NCBI GenBank assembly: GCA_903813345.2
Contig: CAIIXF020000012.1
Coordinates: 34,114,572 to 34,178,571 of the forward strand
Source of the DNA: Owenia fusiformis
Taxonomy: Eukaryota > Annelida > Polychaeta > Sabellida > Oweniidae
Direction of reading: 5' to 3'
Length of the DNA: 64,000 bases
Position 1 is the stretch's first letter. Every line of letters begins with the position of its first letter. Shown piece after piece: positions 24,170-33,907 of this stretch. The translations under genes were made by a program, and so were the position numbers. Below the pieces are notes generated by a model. The model saw only the letters and a list, made by a program, of their open reading frames with translations. It had not been told where the DNA came from and did not search any database.

Positions 24170-27100
24170 ACTTTGATTAAACACAAGAGAGTGCTATGCT
24201 ACGATGTTCCTGCTTGCCTTTCAACTCACTCGGTCAGTTTGTCATGTTGGTACCAACCTTTACATTCTTCGATGGTTTGAACACCACTATAGCCAGAGCG
24301 GTCGACCTTTAAGCGCTACCTGCTGTACGCACTACTCTGCCCTTGTTGGTAAAGGGATGGTGAACAAACCCTCGATGAATGTATTAGCAATTGTCAAATA
24401 AGTCGTTGGTTAATGTTGTCTCCCCTTTGCCCATTTGTCATTTCTCCTCAGCCAGAGCCAGCGGGAGGCTTCCTCTGCTGCAGATCCAACTGCTCTGTTC
24501 GCTCTCTTGAGCCATGAGGGTGGGAGTCCTACATTTTTGAACATTCGGTTGAGAGATGTTGATGGAAATCCTCTACAACCTACTTCAACGGGATAGTAAT
24601 GAACTTTCCACCCTTTGGCCTCTATCTCCTCAACCAGATCTTGGTACTTAGCGCTTTTGAGTTGGTGTGCTACCTCAATTCGATCTTCCCAAGGTACTGT
24701 CAGTTCTATCATGACAGCAATTCTTTTATCCTCTGAGAATAAAAGCATATCTGGTCTTTGGTTTGTTGTCGTGATACTGCTGGGAAATGTGAGTCTTTGG
24801 TGTAGATCTACTCTCAGCTCCCAGTCCTGTGCTTGTTGTAAGATGCCATATCTTCCTCGAGAGGTGTGCCTGCTACCGCTAGGCAAAACCTTCCCTTTAG
24901 GATTTGCGTTGGCACCCACAAAATGTTTCTCTAAGGGTTGCAACATATCTGCCCTTGGTCCTGGTGTTACAGTTGCATTCGTTTTGTTCATGATCCGTGA
25001 TTGGTCCACCCAGTGAGAAATCTTTTGAAGAACTTTGTCATGCCTCCATGTGTACCTTCCCTCTGCAAGTGCAGCCTTGCACGAACTCAGGATGTGTTGG
25101 ATGTTACTTCTCAGAGCTCCACAGTGGATACATGATGCATCTTCATTAAGACCCCAGGTAGTGAGATTGGCAGGAGATGGTAAAAGATCAGATATTGCTC
25201 TTAATAAGAAGCTTATCTTGCCCTGCTCCATATCCCATATGTCTTTCCATGAGAGCTGTCGATCGAGTGTAGACTCCCAGTGGGTCCATGCACCTTGTTT
25301 GACTAATTGTGCTAACCTCACCTGTCTACCCTCTTCCTCTGATTGCCTTATCTGCTGTACTACAAGCTTCCTTCTTGTCTCTGTGTTGGCATCTTTCCAC
25401 CTGGATGTGCCATAGTTTCCAAGGCCCATCCTACCTTTGCAAACGACACCTACTATGTCCTTATGACGGAGTTGGCTTTCAGCAATACCGATTGCCTGTT
25501 GAGGATTCCATCCCCTCCCGCTCGATATTGTTTCTCCCGAGCTAGTAACTTTATTGTCCTTTGAAGAGCGTAGAGTGGTTACTGCTCTTACTTTGGCTGC
25601 TTTGTACTCTTCAAGTACTGAAGTTACCGGGAGGCTGAGCTTGGGAGATTTACTGAATAGAATACCTCTGCTGAATGAAGGTGGTACACCTAGCCATTTC
25701 CTAAGGAACCTTGATGACATTCTCTCCATTTGCTCAACCTTGCCCATAGGGAAGTCATAAAGCAGAAACGGCCATTGTAGTCTTGAGATAATTCCATGCT
25801 GGAACGCCCATGCCTTGAACTTGCCCTGGAGCTGGCATTTGTCAATCGCTCCGAGCCATCTCTTGAGCTCACACACAACATTGTTCGTATTGTTGATGTC
25901 GTTCAAGGAATCATCATAGTGTTTACCGAGGCATTTAATGGGCTGTTCACTGACAGTAGGAATTCTCTCTCCCTGGATAGTGAATGTGTTCGATTCTACT
26001 TTCCCCTTGATGATAACGAGGCTTCTGGATTTAGCTGGTTTGAACTTCATCCTAGCCCAGGTGGCCATTTTATCAAGCCCCTGTAACACCCATCTTGTTC
26101 CAGTCATAGTTGGTGTCATGACAGTTATGTCATCCATGAATGCTCGACAAGGAGGATGGCGTTCTCCCGAGTCTGCAACTGGGCCTCTACATTCTTTCTC
26201 TGCCACAGTGAGGATGACATTCATGGCTGCCACAAATAGCACCACTGAGACTGTGCACCCAGCCATTATGCCCTTCTCTAGCCTTTGCCATTTGGTGGTA
26301 TAGTCTTCTACTGTAAACCGCATCTTAAGAGTGTCAAAATGATGCATGAGGAGACTGATGACTTCATCTGGGACATGATAGTGGGTCAGTGCTGTCTTTA
26401 TAAGCTGGTGTGGGACACTCGGATAGGCCTTGGCTAGGTCAAGCCAAACGACTGCTAGGGTTTTCCTCCGTTGTTTTGCTTCTTTAATCAGTTGTGTGAT
26501 GGCTGCAGTGTGTTCTAAACAGCCAGAGTAACCAGGTATTCCTCCCTTCTGGACACTTGGGTTAAGATATTTATTCTCCAGTAAGAAAGATGTCAGTCTT
26601 CTGGCGATGACTGTCCAAAATATCTTACCCTCTACATCCAGCAGTGAGATTTCCCTGAACTGGTCTAGTTTCACTGAGTTTTCCTCTTTCGGTACAAAAC
26701 AGCCTTCTGCTAATGCCCATGCTTTTGGAATGTTTTTGTTTCTCCAAATAGACTTAATGAGCTTGCTGAGTCTTTGTAGTAGCTTTGGACAGTTCTTGTA
26801 CACTTTGTATGTGTTCCCTGATGGTCCTGGGGCTGCCGATGATCGGGCATGTTGCACTATCTGTCGTATCTCCTCCATCTTGATGTCACCTAGGTCAAAT
26901 GCAATCTTCGGAGGTGGCTCAGGAATAGGTAAAGGACATTCCCCTAATGGAGTTGCTCTCTCAGGATCACTGTGAGCAGCTCGAACACTTTCCTCGACAT
27001 CCTCCTTTGGGCATTGTAATTTCCCACCTTTAGGTTTCCCAAGTAAGTTGGATGTATACTGGAATGGATTCTTGAGAAAAGATTTTCGAGCTCTCTTCTT

Positions 27101-27989
27101 TTCTCTCTGCTTTTTCCTGAGGTTCTCTGCTCTTCTAAGAACTGAAAGCTGCTTCCTGAGGCTGTCTCTTAGATCTTCCAGTGCCGGTTTTTCAAAGTCA
27201 GGGGCATGCTTCCATCTCCATGTGAGCCTTCTCATATCTCTTCTTAGTGCAGCTATTCTCTTCTGTCTCCTGCTAGGTCCAGCTTTACCCTCTTTCTTGC
27301 TGTTTGCTCTCTCCTCCTGGAATCGTTCTGCACACATGGCGTACACTTGTCTTGTCATTGATTCCATCTTCTTACCAGCTGTCCCTTTCAAGGAGTTCTC
27401 AAGTACATCATCCATCTCGTCATCAAGTTCTTTCCAAACTTTGTCTGTTGTTGCAGGCAAGCGCAGTCTTGGCTTCCTTTCGAGAACTGGGCCATCATTC
27501 TCTTCTCTACCAACTTGAGGTGGGTCAGGTTCAGGAGAAACTTGGAGGTCTTGAACACTGTGGTTTAAGTCCTGGTTCAAATCCTCCTGTGTTTTACGGA
27601 CAGGAGACTCCTTCCTACACTGTTTCTGCTTCTCATGACACTTCATCTTTCCCTTGTGTATTGCTACTCCTCGGATGTTCTTGAAAAGTCCACCACAACT
27701 GTCACATCTTGCCCTTGGCTCTACTTGTGTTGTAATCGTCTTCCTTCTCGTTGTCCGGGTCACATTGCTTTGGTCAGTTTCCGTTAAATCTGTCCGATTT
27801 GGTGGATCATCCTCCCCCGAGTCTCCTCCCACCTGGGGGTGTTTTCCTTTAGTTCTAGTCGTAGCAATTCTGTTTTAGGTGTGTCGGGGAGCTGGCCCTA
27901 ACACCTGGTTTGCTGTCTCTCCAGCTGTCACTGCTCTTTCGCAGACGTCATAGGGACTTTCCCCTCGGTCACTGGCACTGCCAGAGTTA
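24170..27989 (-). mobile_element. Full-length RT-REL non-LTR retrotransposon
   Basis: The unit length of 3820 bp is fixed by a second copy that starts again at 27990 with the same 3' end (ACTTTGATTAAACAC on +). On the minus strand it has about 157 bp of 5' leader, one ORF (27832-24410) and about 240 bp of 3' UTR. Domain content places it among early-branching non-LTR elements that use a restriction-like endonuclease (R2/R4/NeSL/Hero-like). No 28S rDNA target flanks it. Confidence 0.85.
24410..27832 (-). CDS. Retrotransposon ORF: zinc finger, reverse transcriptase, restriction-like endonuclease
   Basis: 1140 residues, uninterrupted. Order: N-terminal zinc finger (CDSCGGLF...H...CH, about 43-66); a long basic Lys/Arg-rich region (about 185-265); the RT domain (about 340-660) with an AVVWLDLAKAYPSVPH strand, KGIMAGCTVS and the active-site box FMDD at about 565-568 in place of the usual F/YxDD variants; a thumb region; a CCHC knuckle, CIHCGALRSNIQHILSSC (about 897-914); and a PD-(D/E)XK-type endonuclease (about 1023-1060) with RPDML and VMIELTVPWEDR. 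These proteins nick target DNA and prime cDNA synthesis on the nick (target-primed reverse transcription). The intact frame suggests recent activity. Confidence 0.88.
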   Translation of the reverse strand: MGGDSGEDDPPNRTDLTETDQSNVTRTTRRKTITTQVEPRARCDSCGGLFKNIRGVAIHKGKMKCHEKQKQCRKESPVRKTQEDLNQDLNHSVQDLQVSPEPDPPQVGREENDGPVLERKPRLRLPATTDKVWKELDDEMDDVLENSLKGTAGKKMESMTRQVYAMCAERFQEERANSKKEGKAGPSRRQKRIAALRRDMRRLTWRWKHAPDFEKPALEDLRDSLRKQLSVLRRAENLRKKQREKKRARKSFLKNPFQYTSNLLGKPKGGKLQCPKEDVEESVRAAHSDPERATPLGECPLPIPEPPPKIAFDLGDIKMEEIRQIVQHARSSAAPGPSGNTYKVYKNCPKLLQRLSKLIKSIWRNKNIPKAWALAEGCFVPKEENSVKLDQFREISLLDVEGKIFWTVIARRLTSFLLENKYLNPSVQKGGIPGYSGCLEHTAAITQLIKEAKQRRKTLAVVWLDLAKAYPSVPHQLIKTALTHYHVPDEVISLLMHHFDTLKMRFTVEDYTTKWQRLEKGIMAGCTVSVVLFVAAMNVILTVAEKECRGPVADSGERHPPCRAFMDDITVMTPTMTGTRWVLQGLDKMATWARMKFKPAKSRSLVIIKGKVESNTFTIQGERIPTVSEQPIKCLGKHYDDSLNDINNTNNVVCELKRWLGAIDKCQLQGKFKAWAFQHGIISRLQWPFLLYDFPMGKVEQMERMSSRFLRKWLGVPPSFSRGILFSKSPKLSLPVTSVLEEYKAAKVRAVTTLRSSKDNKVTSSGETISSGRGWNPQQAIGIAESQLRHKDIVGVVCKGRMGLGNYGTSRWKDANTETRRKLVVQQIRQSEEEGRQVRLAQLVKQGAWTHWESTLDRQLSWKDIWDMEQGKISFLLRAISDLLPSPANLTTWGLNEDASCIHCGALRSNIQHILSSCKAALAEGRYTWRHDKVLQKISHWVDQSRIMNKTNATVTPGPRADMLQPLEKHFVGANANPKGKVLPSGSRHTSRGRYGILQQAQDWELRVDLHQRLTFPSSITTTNQRPDMLLFSEDKRIAVMIELTVPWEDRIEVAHQLKSAKYQDLVEEIEAKGWKVHYYPVEVGCRGFPSTSLNRMFKNVGLPPSWLKRANRAVGSAAEEASRWLWLRRNDKWAKGRQH

Positions 27990-29307
27990 ACTTTGATTAA
28001 ACACAAGAGAGTGCTATGCTACGATGTTCCTGCTTGCCTTTCAACTCACTCGGTCAGTTTGTCATGTTGGTACCAACCTTTACATTCTTCGATGGTTTGA
28101 ACACCACTATAGCCAGAGCGGTCGACCTTTAAGCGCTACCTGCTGTACGCACTACTCTGCCCTTGTTGGTAAAGGGATGGTGAACAAACCCTCGATGAAT
28201 GTATTAGCAATTGTCAAATAAGTCGTTGGTTAATGTTGTCTCCCCTTTGCCCATTTGTCATTTCTCCTCAGCCAGAGCCAGCGGGAGGCTTCCTCTGCTG
28301 CAGATCCAACTGCTCTGTTCGCTCTCTTGAGCCATGAGGGTGGGAGTCCTACATTTTTGAACATTCGGTTGAGAGATGTTGATGGAAATCCTCTACAACC
28401 TACTTCAACGGGATAGTAATGAACTTTCCACCCTTTGGCCTCTATCTCCTCAACCAGATCTTGGTACTTAGCGCTTTTGAGTTGGTGTGCTACCTCAATT
28501 CGATCTTCCCAAGGTACTGTCAGTTCTATCATGACAGCAATTCTTTTATCCTCTGAGAATAAAAGCATATCTGGTCTTTGGTTTGTTGTCGTGATACTGC
28601 TGGGAAATGTGAGTCTTTGGTGTAGATCTACTCTCAGCTCCCAGTCCTGTGCTTGTTGTAAGATGCCATATCTTCCTCGAGAGGTGTGCCTGCTACCGCT
28701 AGGCAAAACCTTCCCTTTAGGATTTGCGTTGGCACCCACAAAATGTTTCTCTAAGGGTTGCAACATATCTGCCCTTGGTCCTGGTGTTACAGTTGCATTC
28801 GTTTTGTTCATGATCCGTGATTGGTCCACCCAGTGAGAAATCTTTTGAAGAACTTTGTCATGCCTCCATGTGTACCTTCCCTCTGCAAGTGCAGCCTTGC
28901 ACGAACTCAGGATGTGTTGGATGTTACTTCTCAGAGCTCCACAGTGGATACATGATGCATCTTCATTAAGACCCCAGGTAGTGAGATTGGCAGGAGATGG
29001 TAAAAGATCAGATATTGCTCTTAATAAGAAGCTTATCTTGCCCTGCTCCATATCCCATATGTCTTTCCATGAGAGCTGTCGATCGAGTGTAGACTCCCAG
29101 TGGGTCCATGCACCTTGTTTGACTAATTGTGCTAACCTCACCTGTCTACCCTCTTCCTCTGATTGCCTTATCTGCTGTACTACAAGCTTCCTTCTTGTCT
29201 CTGTGTTGGCATCTTTCCACCTGGATGTGCCATAGTTTCCAAGGCCCATCCTACCTTTGCAAACGACACCTACTATGTCCTTATGACGGAGTTGGCTTTC
29301 AGCAATA
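27990..29307 (-). mobile_element. 5'-truncated second copy of the RT-REL retrotransposon
   Basis: 27990-29307 matches 24170-25487 with no difference noticed over 1318 bp. At 29307/25487 the sequences part (AGCAATATATATC versus AGCAATACCGATT). The copy lies directly 5' of the complete one in the same orientation, a head-to-tail tandem. Confidence 0.88.
28230..29307 (-). pseudogene. Truncated retrotransposon ORF (C-terminal part only)
   Basis: Encodes the CCHC knuckle and the restriction-like endonuclease up to the same stop as the complete copy, but the RT domain is missing. From the first available ATG at 29249 the frame is 339 codons. It is unlikely to act alone. Confidence 0.85.
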
Positions 29308-29811
29308 TATATCTTCTGAAAAATAAAGAATTTGGTCTTGAAATGAAATATGACAAGTCACTTTCACCGGAATTACTACATCTATCTTTTTTGAAGTTTT
29401 TATTAGCATAAAAAACGAGTAATTTAGCTACGATGGGTGAATTAGGTAGATTCACCCACCGCTCTGTTTATCAATATATTTTACCAACAATTAAGTTAAT
29501 ACTTAGATCATATAGAAAATGAAGGAACGAGTTCATTACTATACAAATTAATGCATATGCAGATAGTTACCCATATCTTGCTGATATCGACTTTTTCATT
29601 TTCACTGTACTGAAATATATGATGTCTTAAAAAGTTCGGAAGCCCCAAATTTCTTTTATAGAATTCGAGACGAAGTAGGCCTAAACCCCTTAATTACGTA
29701 TCAAGGACCATTAGTGCTTCCAATTAAGATAGCAAGGGTGATGGACCGGGGGTGATGGTCATGTTCTAAGTATTGGTCTCACCCGGGGGCTTTCACCTAA
29801 ATTACCAGGCG

Positions 29812-29881
29812 TACGAGGGGTGATCAATATGTAAAATGGACGCTTTGTAACACAGATGGGTCTTATTGATCATCCCTCGTA
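29812..29881. mobile_element. Mariner-type MITE with TA ends
   Basis: TACGAGGGGTGATCAATA and its inverse TATTGATCATCCCTCGTA bound a 70-bp element. TACGAGGG ends with TA targets are typical of mariner elements. Confidence 0.65.
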
Positions 29882-30385
29882 TAGTTAAAATAAATGCACG
29901 CATGATAAACAAAATTCAATTAACATCGTGTGTGGCTTTTTCAAAAAATGTTCAAGCCAGCAAACACAGGTGCCGATATCAATAATGGACACGGTGCGGT
30001 TACGATAGCATATTCAGTTATTCCTGAATTAAAGTAGCCTAGCCACCCATCTTGCTTAATATAATTTGTTCTTGTCTTTGATATTTAGAATAGCCTATTA
30101 ACTGCATTCTGATACTCATGGCATCTTTATGTTTCTCCTGAGGGCTGAGAAGATTTGAGATATGGTTTATCATGATGCATTAACTGTGCGCTGAAGCGTT
30201 CGGAAGCTCCCATATTTTATATTGTTAAGACGAAGTAAAACTATCGTGCTAAGATCACATTTTCTCTCATAAAAAAAGTTTTCTTTTATTTTATATTTTA
30301 TCTTGACCTTATCATATTAGTTATGATCTTAATTGTATTCATAACACAACAATAATGATAGAATAATGTACTATCAATCAAGGGA

Positions 30386-30422
30386 TACCCTTGTAGTTTA
30401 ACTAGACTCTGCACGCAGGGTA
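30386..30422 (-). mobile_element. TA-flanked MITE, internally deleted copy
   Basis: TACCCTTGTAGTTTAACTAG is followed by ACTCTGCACGCAGGGTA. Only 37 bp, with both termini kept and the middle lost. Confidence 0.65.
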
Positions 30423-30901
30423 ATCAAGGGAGGAAGCTACTTAGTTAAACTAATGGAAATGGAAGTCTATTTGCTAAAATCGACAGTATACTATCACAAT
30501 GAGTTTTAATGTAGTTGTATTCTACACATAGACCAAGGGAAAAGTAATCACCCCTTACAGACTGTGCTATACTGGTATTAGCGGTGTGGATATCATGTGC
30601 GCAAGGTGCGGATATTAACGGTCATTTTTGAATTTGAATTTGTAATATTTCATAAACTAAGGCATGTAGGGTACTCAATTATAGAGGATACCTAATAAAA
30701 GGGAAATTTTGTCTACATTTGTATTTTTCATTCTTTAACGACGCACTAAGCATTCATCCTTGCTCCATAGCAAAGATTTTGAAATTGCTGCATTATTACA
30801 CATAGCCTTCATTCAGTATTTGTGATCGGGATAACCAATCGGTATGAATTTCTTAGTCATTTGAAAGTCATAAACTTTCTATGTGAATTTAAAAAAAATT
30901 G

Positions 30902-30976
30902 ATGTGCTACCTCTAAACAAGCGGTGTGGATCGTCACTTTTTGGATATCCGCACCGCTTGTTTAGAGGTAGCACAT
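30902..30976. repeat. 30-bp stem hairpin
   Basis: ATGTGCTACCTCTAAACAAG continuing to GGAT (30902-30931) pairs with 30947-30976. The single mismatch is G:U in RNA. The loop is 15 nt. A-rich and T-rich runs flank the two arms. Confidence 0.8.
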
Positions 30977-31102
30977 TTTTTAGTGTTTCCCAATTTGTAT
31001 GAGTACATGTACAAGAAGAATTCTCATACAATTTATAAGAACCTCTATTTCTTTCTTTAAAAGACCTATCGATACAAATCATATTTGCACAGATATATCC
31101 AG

Positions 31103-31312
31103 GCCCATAGCTAGAATTTACCAGGGGGGGGGGCGCTTTACCAAGGGGGGGGGGGGTGTTGTCATTTGTCAGGTTTTGCCAAGGGGGAGGAGTCTTTTGA
31201 CAGTTGTGGCAAAAAATCATGCGAAAAGTGCTCAGAATGGTGAAAAACTGCATTTGAGAGAATTTTTGACCAGGGGGAGTGCCCCCCCCCTTGGCTACGG
31301 GCCTGATATCCA
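31103..31312. repeat. Poly-G/C bounded dispersed repeat (GGCCCATAGC ... GGCTACGGGCCTG)
   Basis: Begins CAGGCCCATAGCTAG near 31098 and ends TTGGCTACGGGCCTGA, which are imperfect inverted ends. G and C runs and CATGCGAAAAGTGCTCAGAA lie inside. It is related to 46536-46710 and 52040-52190. Confidence 0.6.
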
Positions 31313-32049
31313 ATATTATCCTCGAATTAAGGAGCAACACCGATTCATGTCATGTTCCATGTTATTTATATTTTTACTGACAGTGTACTGTTTTTAATAT
31401 TATATTGATAGGTCATATTTTATACGCTAGGCTCTATATGAAATTGGCCGATTTATTCATCTATAGATATCGCACAAATCGCTCAACAATATTGAGGCAA
31501 TAGCTGATATGAGGGAATAACATAAAATTGAGCACGAGTGACTTCCTGAAACTAGAACAAACATTATAGTCAGGTCGGTGAACTCCTTTACGAAAAGTGG
31601 GGTTTTCTTCGTCTTACACGGCCTTCTTCGACATAAAAAGGAGTACGTCAAAGGACTACATAACAAGGTATGTATGTGTATTACATTAAGTGTATTTAGA
31701 TTGTACAATGAATCTTACTCACGACAAAATACATTTGACATTTGTAGCCTACTTTCTAATCTAGGCCTTCTGGGGGATATTGACCGGGATTGACTTTGGT
31801 TCTATGTCTATGTCAATAATCTGTTAAAGGCTAATAAGCCCATATAAATCATATATAGTTCACGGTTGAGCCGGGAGGTTCATCTAAATACATGAATGTT
31901 GCTTCATTTTTGAAATCCGTGTTTTTCCCTCTAGAATCCAAATACATATTCTCGGTATAAGTTTGTATAGACTGAGCTTACTCACTTCGAGAGCCATGTT
32001 AGATTTTGAAAATCCAAATAGCTTTCGCAGGAAGTAAGACTGAGCTAAT

Positions 32050-32460
32050 CACAGGCAATGGAACATAGAAATAATCCCCCCCCCACTCTCTATACAGTGG
32101 CGTAGCGTGGGTATTTTGTGAGGGTACGCCACGAGTAAGCGAAATAGACGTGCTGTGAGGGGGGTTCGGGTGAGGTCCCCCAAGAAAATTTGAAAATGAG
32201 ATTGCATTTGAAGCGTTCTGGGGCGTTTGAAATACGAAATTCCGACTATTATGGACGAATAGAATGTAAATTATTAGCCATTTTTATCCATTTTTTAAGT
32301 GTTGGGCAAATCAATATAAAAAATCAACTGTTTTCTAAATTTTGAGAGTATGCCATGGCGTTTTATGCGTATATGACGCTACGCCATTGCTATATATAAG
32401 TAAAATAAAACTTATATATAGAGAGTGGGGGGGGATTATTTCTATGTTCCATTGCCTGTG
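32050..32460. mobile_element. hAT-like non-autonomous element with 8-bp TSD
   Basis: The 8-bp direct repeat GAGCTAAT stands at 32042-32049 and 32461-32468. The ends are CACAGGCAATGGAACATAGA and its inverse, with inverted identity of about 43 bp including a C8-9/G8 run. No ORF. The size and the 8-bp TSD fit hAT. Confidence 0.75.
32095..32389. mobile_element. Nested TIR element (CAGTGGCGTAGCG ends)
   Basis: CAGTGGCGTAGCG at 32095 and CGCTACGCCATTG ending at 32389 are inverted ends. They are flanked by a CTATA direct repeat (32090-32094, 32390-32394). It sits inside the 32050-32460 element. No coding capacity. Confidence 0.65.
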
Positions 32461-33114
32461 GAGCTAATTTATGAAATCCCCTGGGTGAAATCACATTTTC
32501 AAGATCTGATGAGATTTTAAGTGCCCTGCCCAGGGGGTTCACTCCAAATAATTTGGGTAGGTTGTGCACCGCGGCCAATTTTGGCTTTGAGCATAAAACA
32601 TGGAACTTGGCCAATCTGAGAGAATGACCTCCAGTCAATTCAGCGATTTCAAATACCATTTACAGGTCCAGGTTCACAATGTTCATGGCCAGAATGACCC
32701 TAAACATGATGAAATAACCTTTTCAGCCCTCTGAAAATATGACTGAAAAATAGCTAAAAGTAGGAGGTAGGAAGAGCCTATGGAAAGGGGGTTTTGTCAC
32801 GTAATCACGTCAGGTGGTAATACGTTTTCACGTCGCACGTTACTAATCAGAATTACTTTCACGTTTTACGTCCTTGATCATCAAAATATTACATTCACGT
32901 TTCACGAAGATCAAGGTCACTAAACAGAATCCTTTGAATTTTTCAGAAAATGTGCCCGATATATTACTCTTAATGATACAATCTTTAAAAATTTGATATC
33001 ATTCATAGAAAAAGAAAAAAAATGGAAAAAATGATTTGAACAGCGATCTATTTTCCTTTCTATGACCGCCATTTTTTTTTAATTTTCTAAAATTTCAAAG
33101 ATTGTATCAGTTAG

Positions 33115-33378
33115 AGCAAATGCGTGACATATATGCAAATTGCAGAACAGCTAGACATCCTGTGTGGGGCAAAAAGGCCCTTATGTTCATTTTTTCGATG
33201 TCCGTTTTTCAGCATTCGTTTTTTGAAGTTCTCCTGAAATATTTTTGCTTGACAATAATCAGAAAAAATACGTATTTGCGTGATTTATTCTGGCATGACT
33301 TCAATTTTTTTGAAGCAAATGCGCGACATATATGCAAATTGCGGGACAGCTAGACAGCCTGTAGAGGGCAAAAGGCCC
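33115..33378 (+). repeat. Pair of direct repeats related to the 41267 element ends
   Basis: GCAAATGCGTGACATATATG at about 33117 and GCAAATGCGCGACATATATG at about 33317 start two similar 65-bp blocks. Both end near GGCAAAAGGCCC. The same words occur at 41764-41808 and, inverted, at 45902-45950. Confidence 0.55.
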
Positions 33379-33410
33379 TTGGCAATGTGTTTTGATTGAT
33401 TAGTCGAAAT

Positions 33411-33575
33411 ATCAAAATTAGAATGGCAAATTTCTCACTCGTTTGAACACCCGTTATAAGGTAGAACCTGGGGGTAGAACTCACCAACTGCATATTGACT
33501 GTGAGTTCTACCTAATACCATTGGTAGAAAAAAGAGTGTTCAGAGGGGTTGGAAATGCGCCATTCTAATTTTGAT
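33411..33575. repeat. Foldback element (ATCAAAATTAGAATGGC arms)
   Basis: ATCAAAATTAGAATGGC at about 33411 and its inverse GCCATTCTAATTTTGAT ending at 33575 enclose about 130 bp. The interior contains a second inverted pair, GGTAGAAC.../...GTTCTACC. Confidence 0.6.
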
Positions 33576-33576
33576 C

Positions 33577-33907
33577 ATCATGATCTATACTTTCTTCTCT
33601 CCAAGTTCAATAACGTAATCTGGAGTGTTTGGCGAAGTAGGTGTGGTTCAAATGCTGCAATCTGATTGGTCAAAATGGCGAAATTCGGAAAATTGTCAGG
33701 CAAGTCTGTTTTTGAATGTTTTGATGATAAACTATCAGTGCGTACAATTTTTGTTCAAGTTCCTGTGTCATCATGATCCTGATATATTCTTACAATATTG
33801 GAACATGGTCTAGGATCATGTTCATCTGTTTGATATTGTAAAATTGACAAAATAACAAAAAGAAAATTTCTTATTGAACTTAGAGAGAAGAAAGTATAGA
33901 TCATGAT
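33577..33907. mobile_element. TIR element with 37-bp ends
   Basis: ATCATGATCTATACTTTCTT begins the left arm. The right arm, ending at 33907, is its inverse with one mismatch over about 37 bp. The inside has no convincing ORF. It directly abuts the previous foldback element. Confidence 0.6.

Larger units (their letters stand above)
29308..32049. other. AT-rich intergenic region with small repeats
   Basis: No gene recognised. Apart from the listed MITEs, a word AGTTCGGAAGC...GACGAAGTA recurs at about 29635-29680 and, degenerate, at 30198-30235. Confidence 0.45.

Noticed and set aside
24600-27690. Many + strand ORFs of 65-156 codons over the retrotransposon, and their twins at 28024-29411
   Set aside because: Shadows of the 1140-codon minus-strand frame with no recognisable domain.
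30879-31397. ORFs of 132-153 codons on both strands
   Set aside because: They run through the poly-G/C dispersed repeat and the hairpin; Gly/Pro-rich artefacts.
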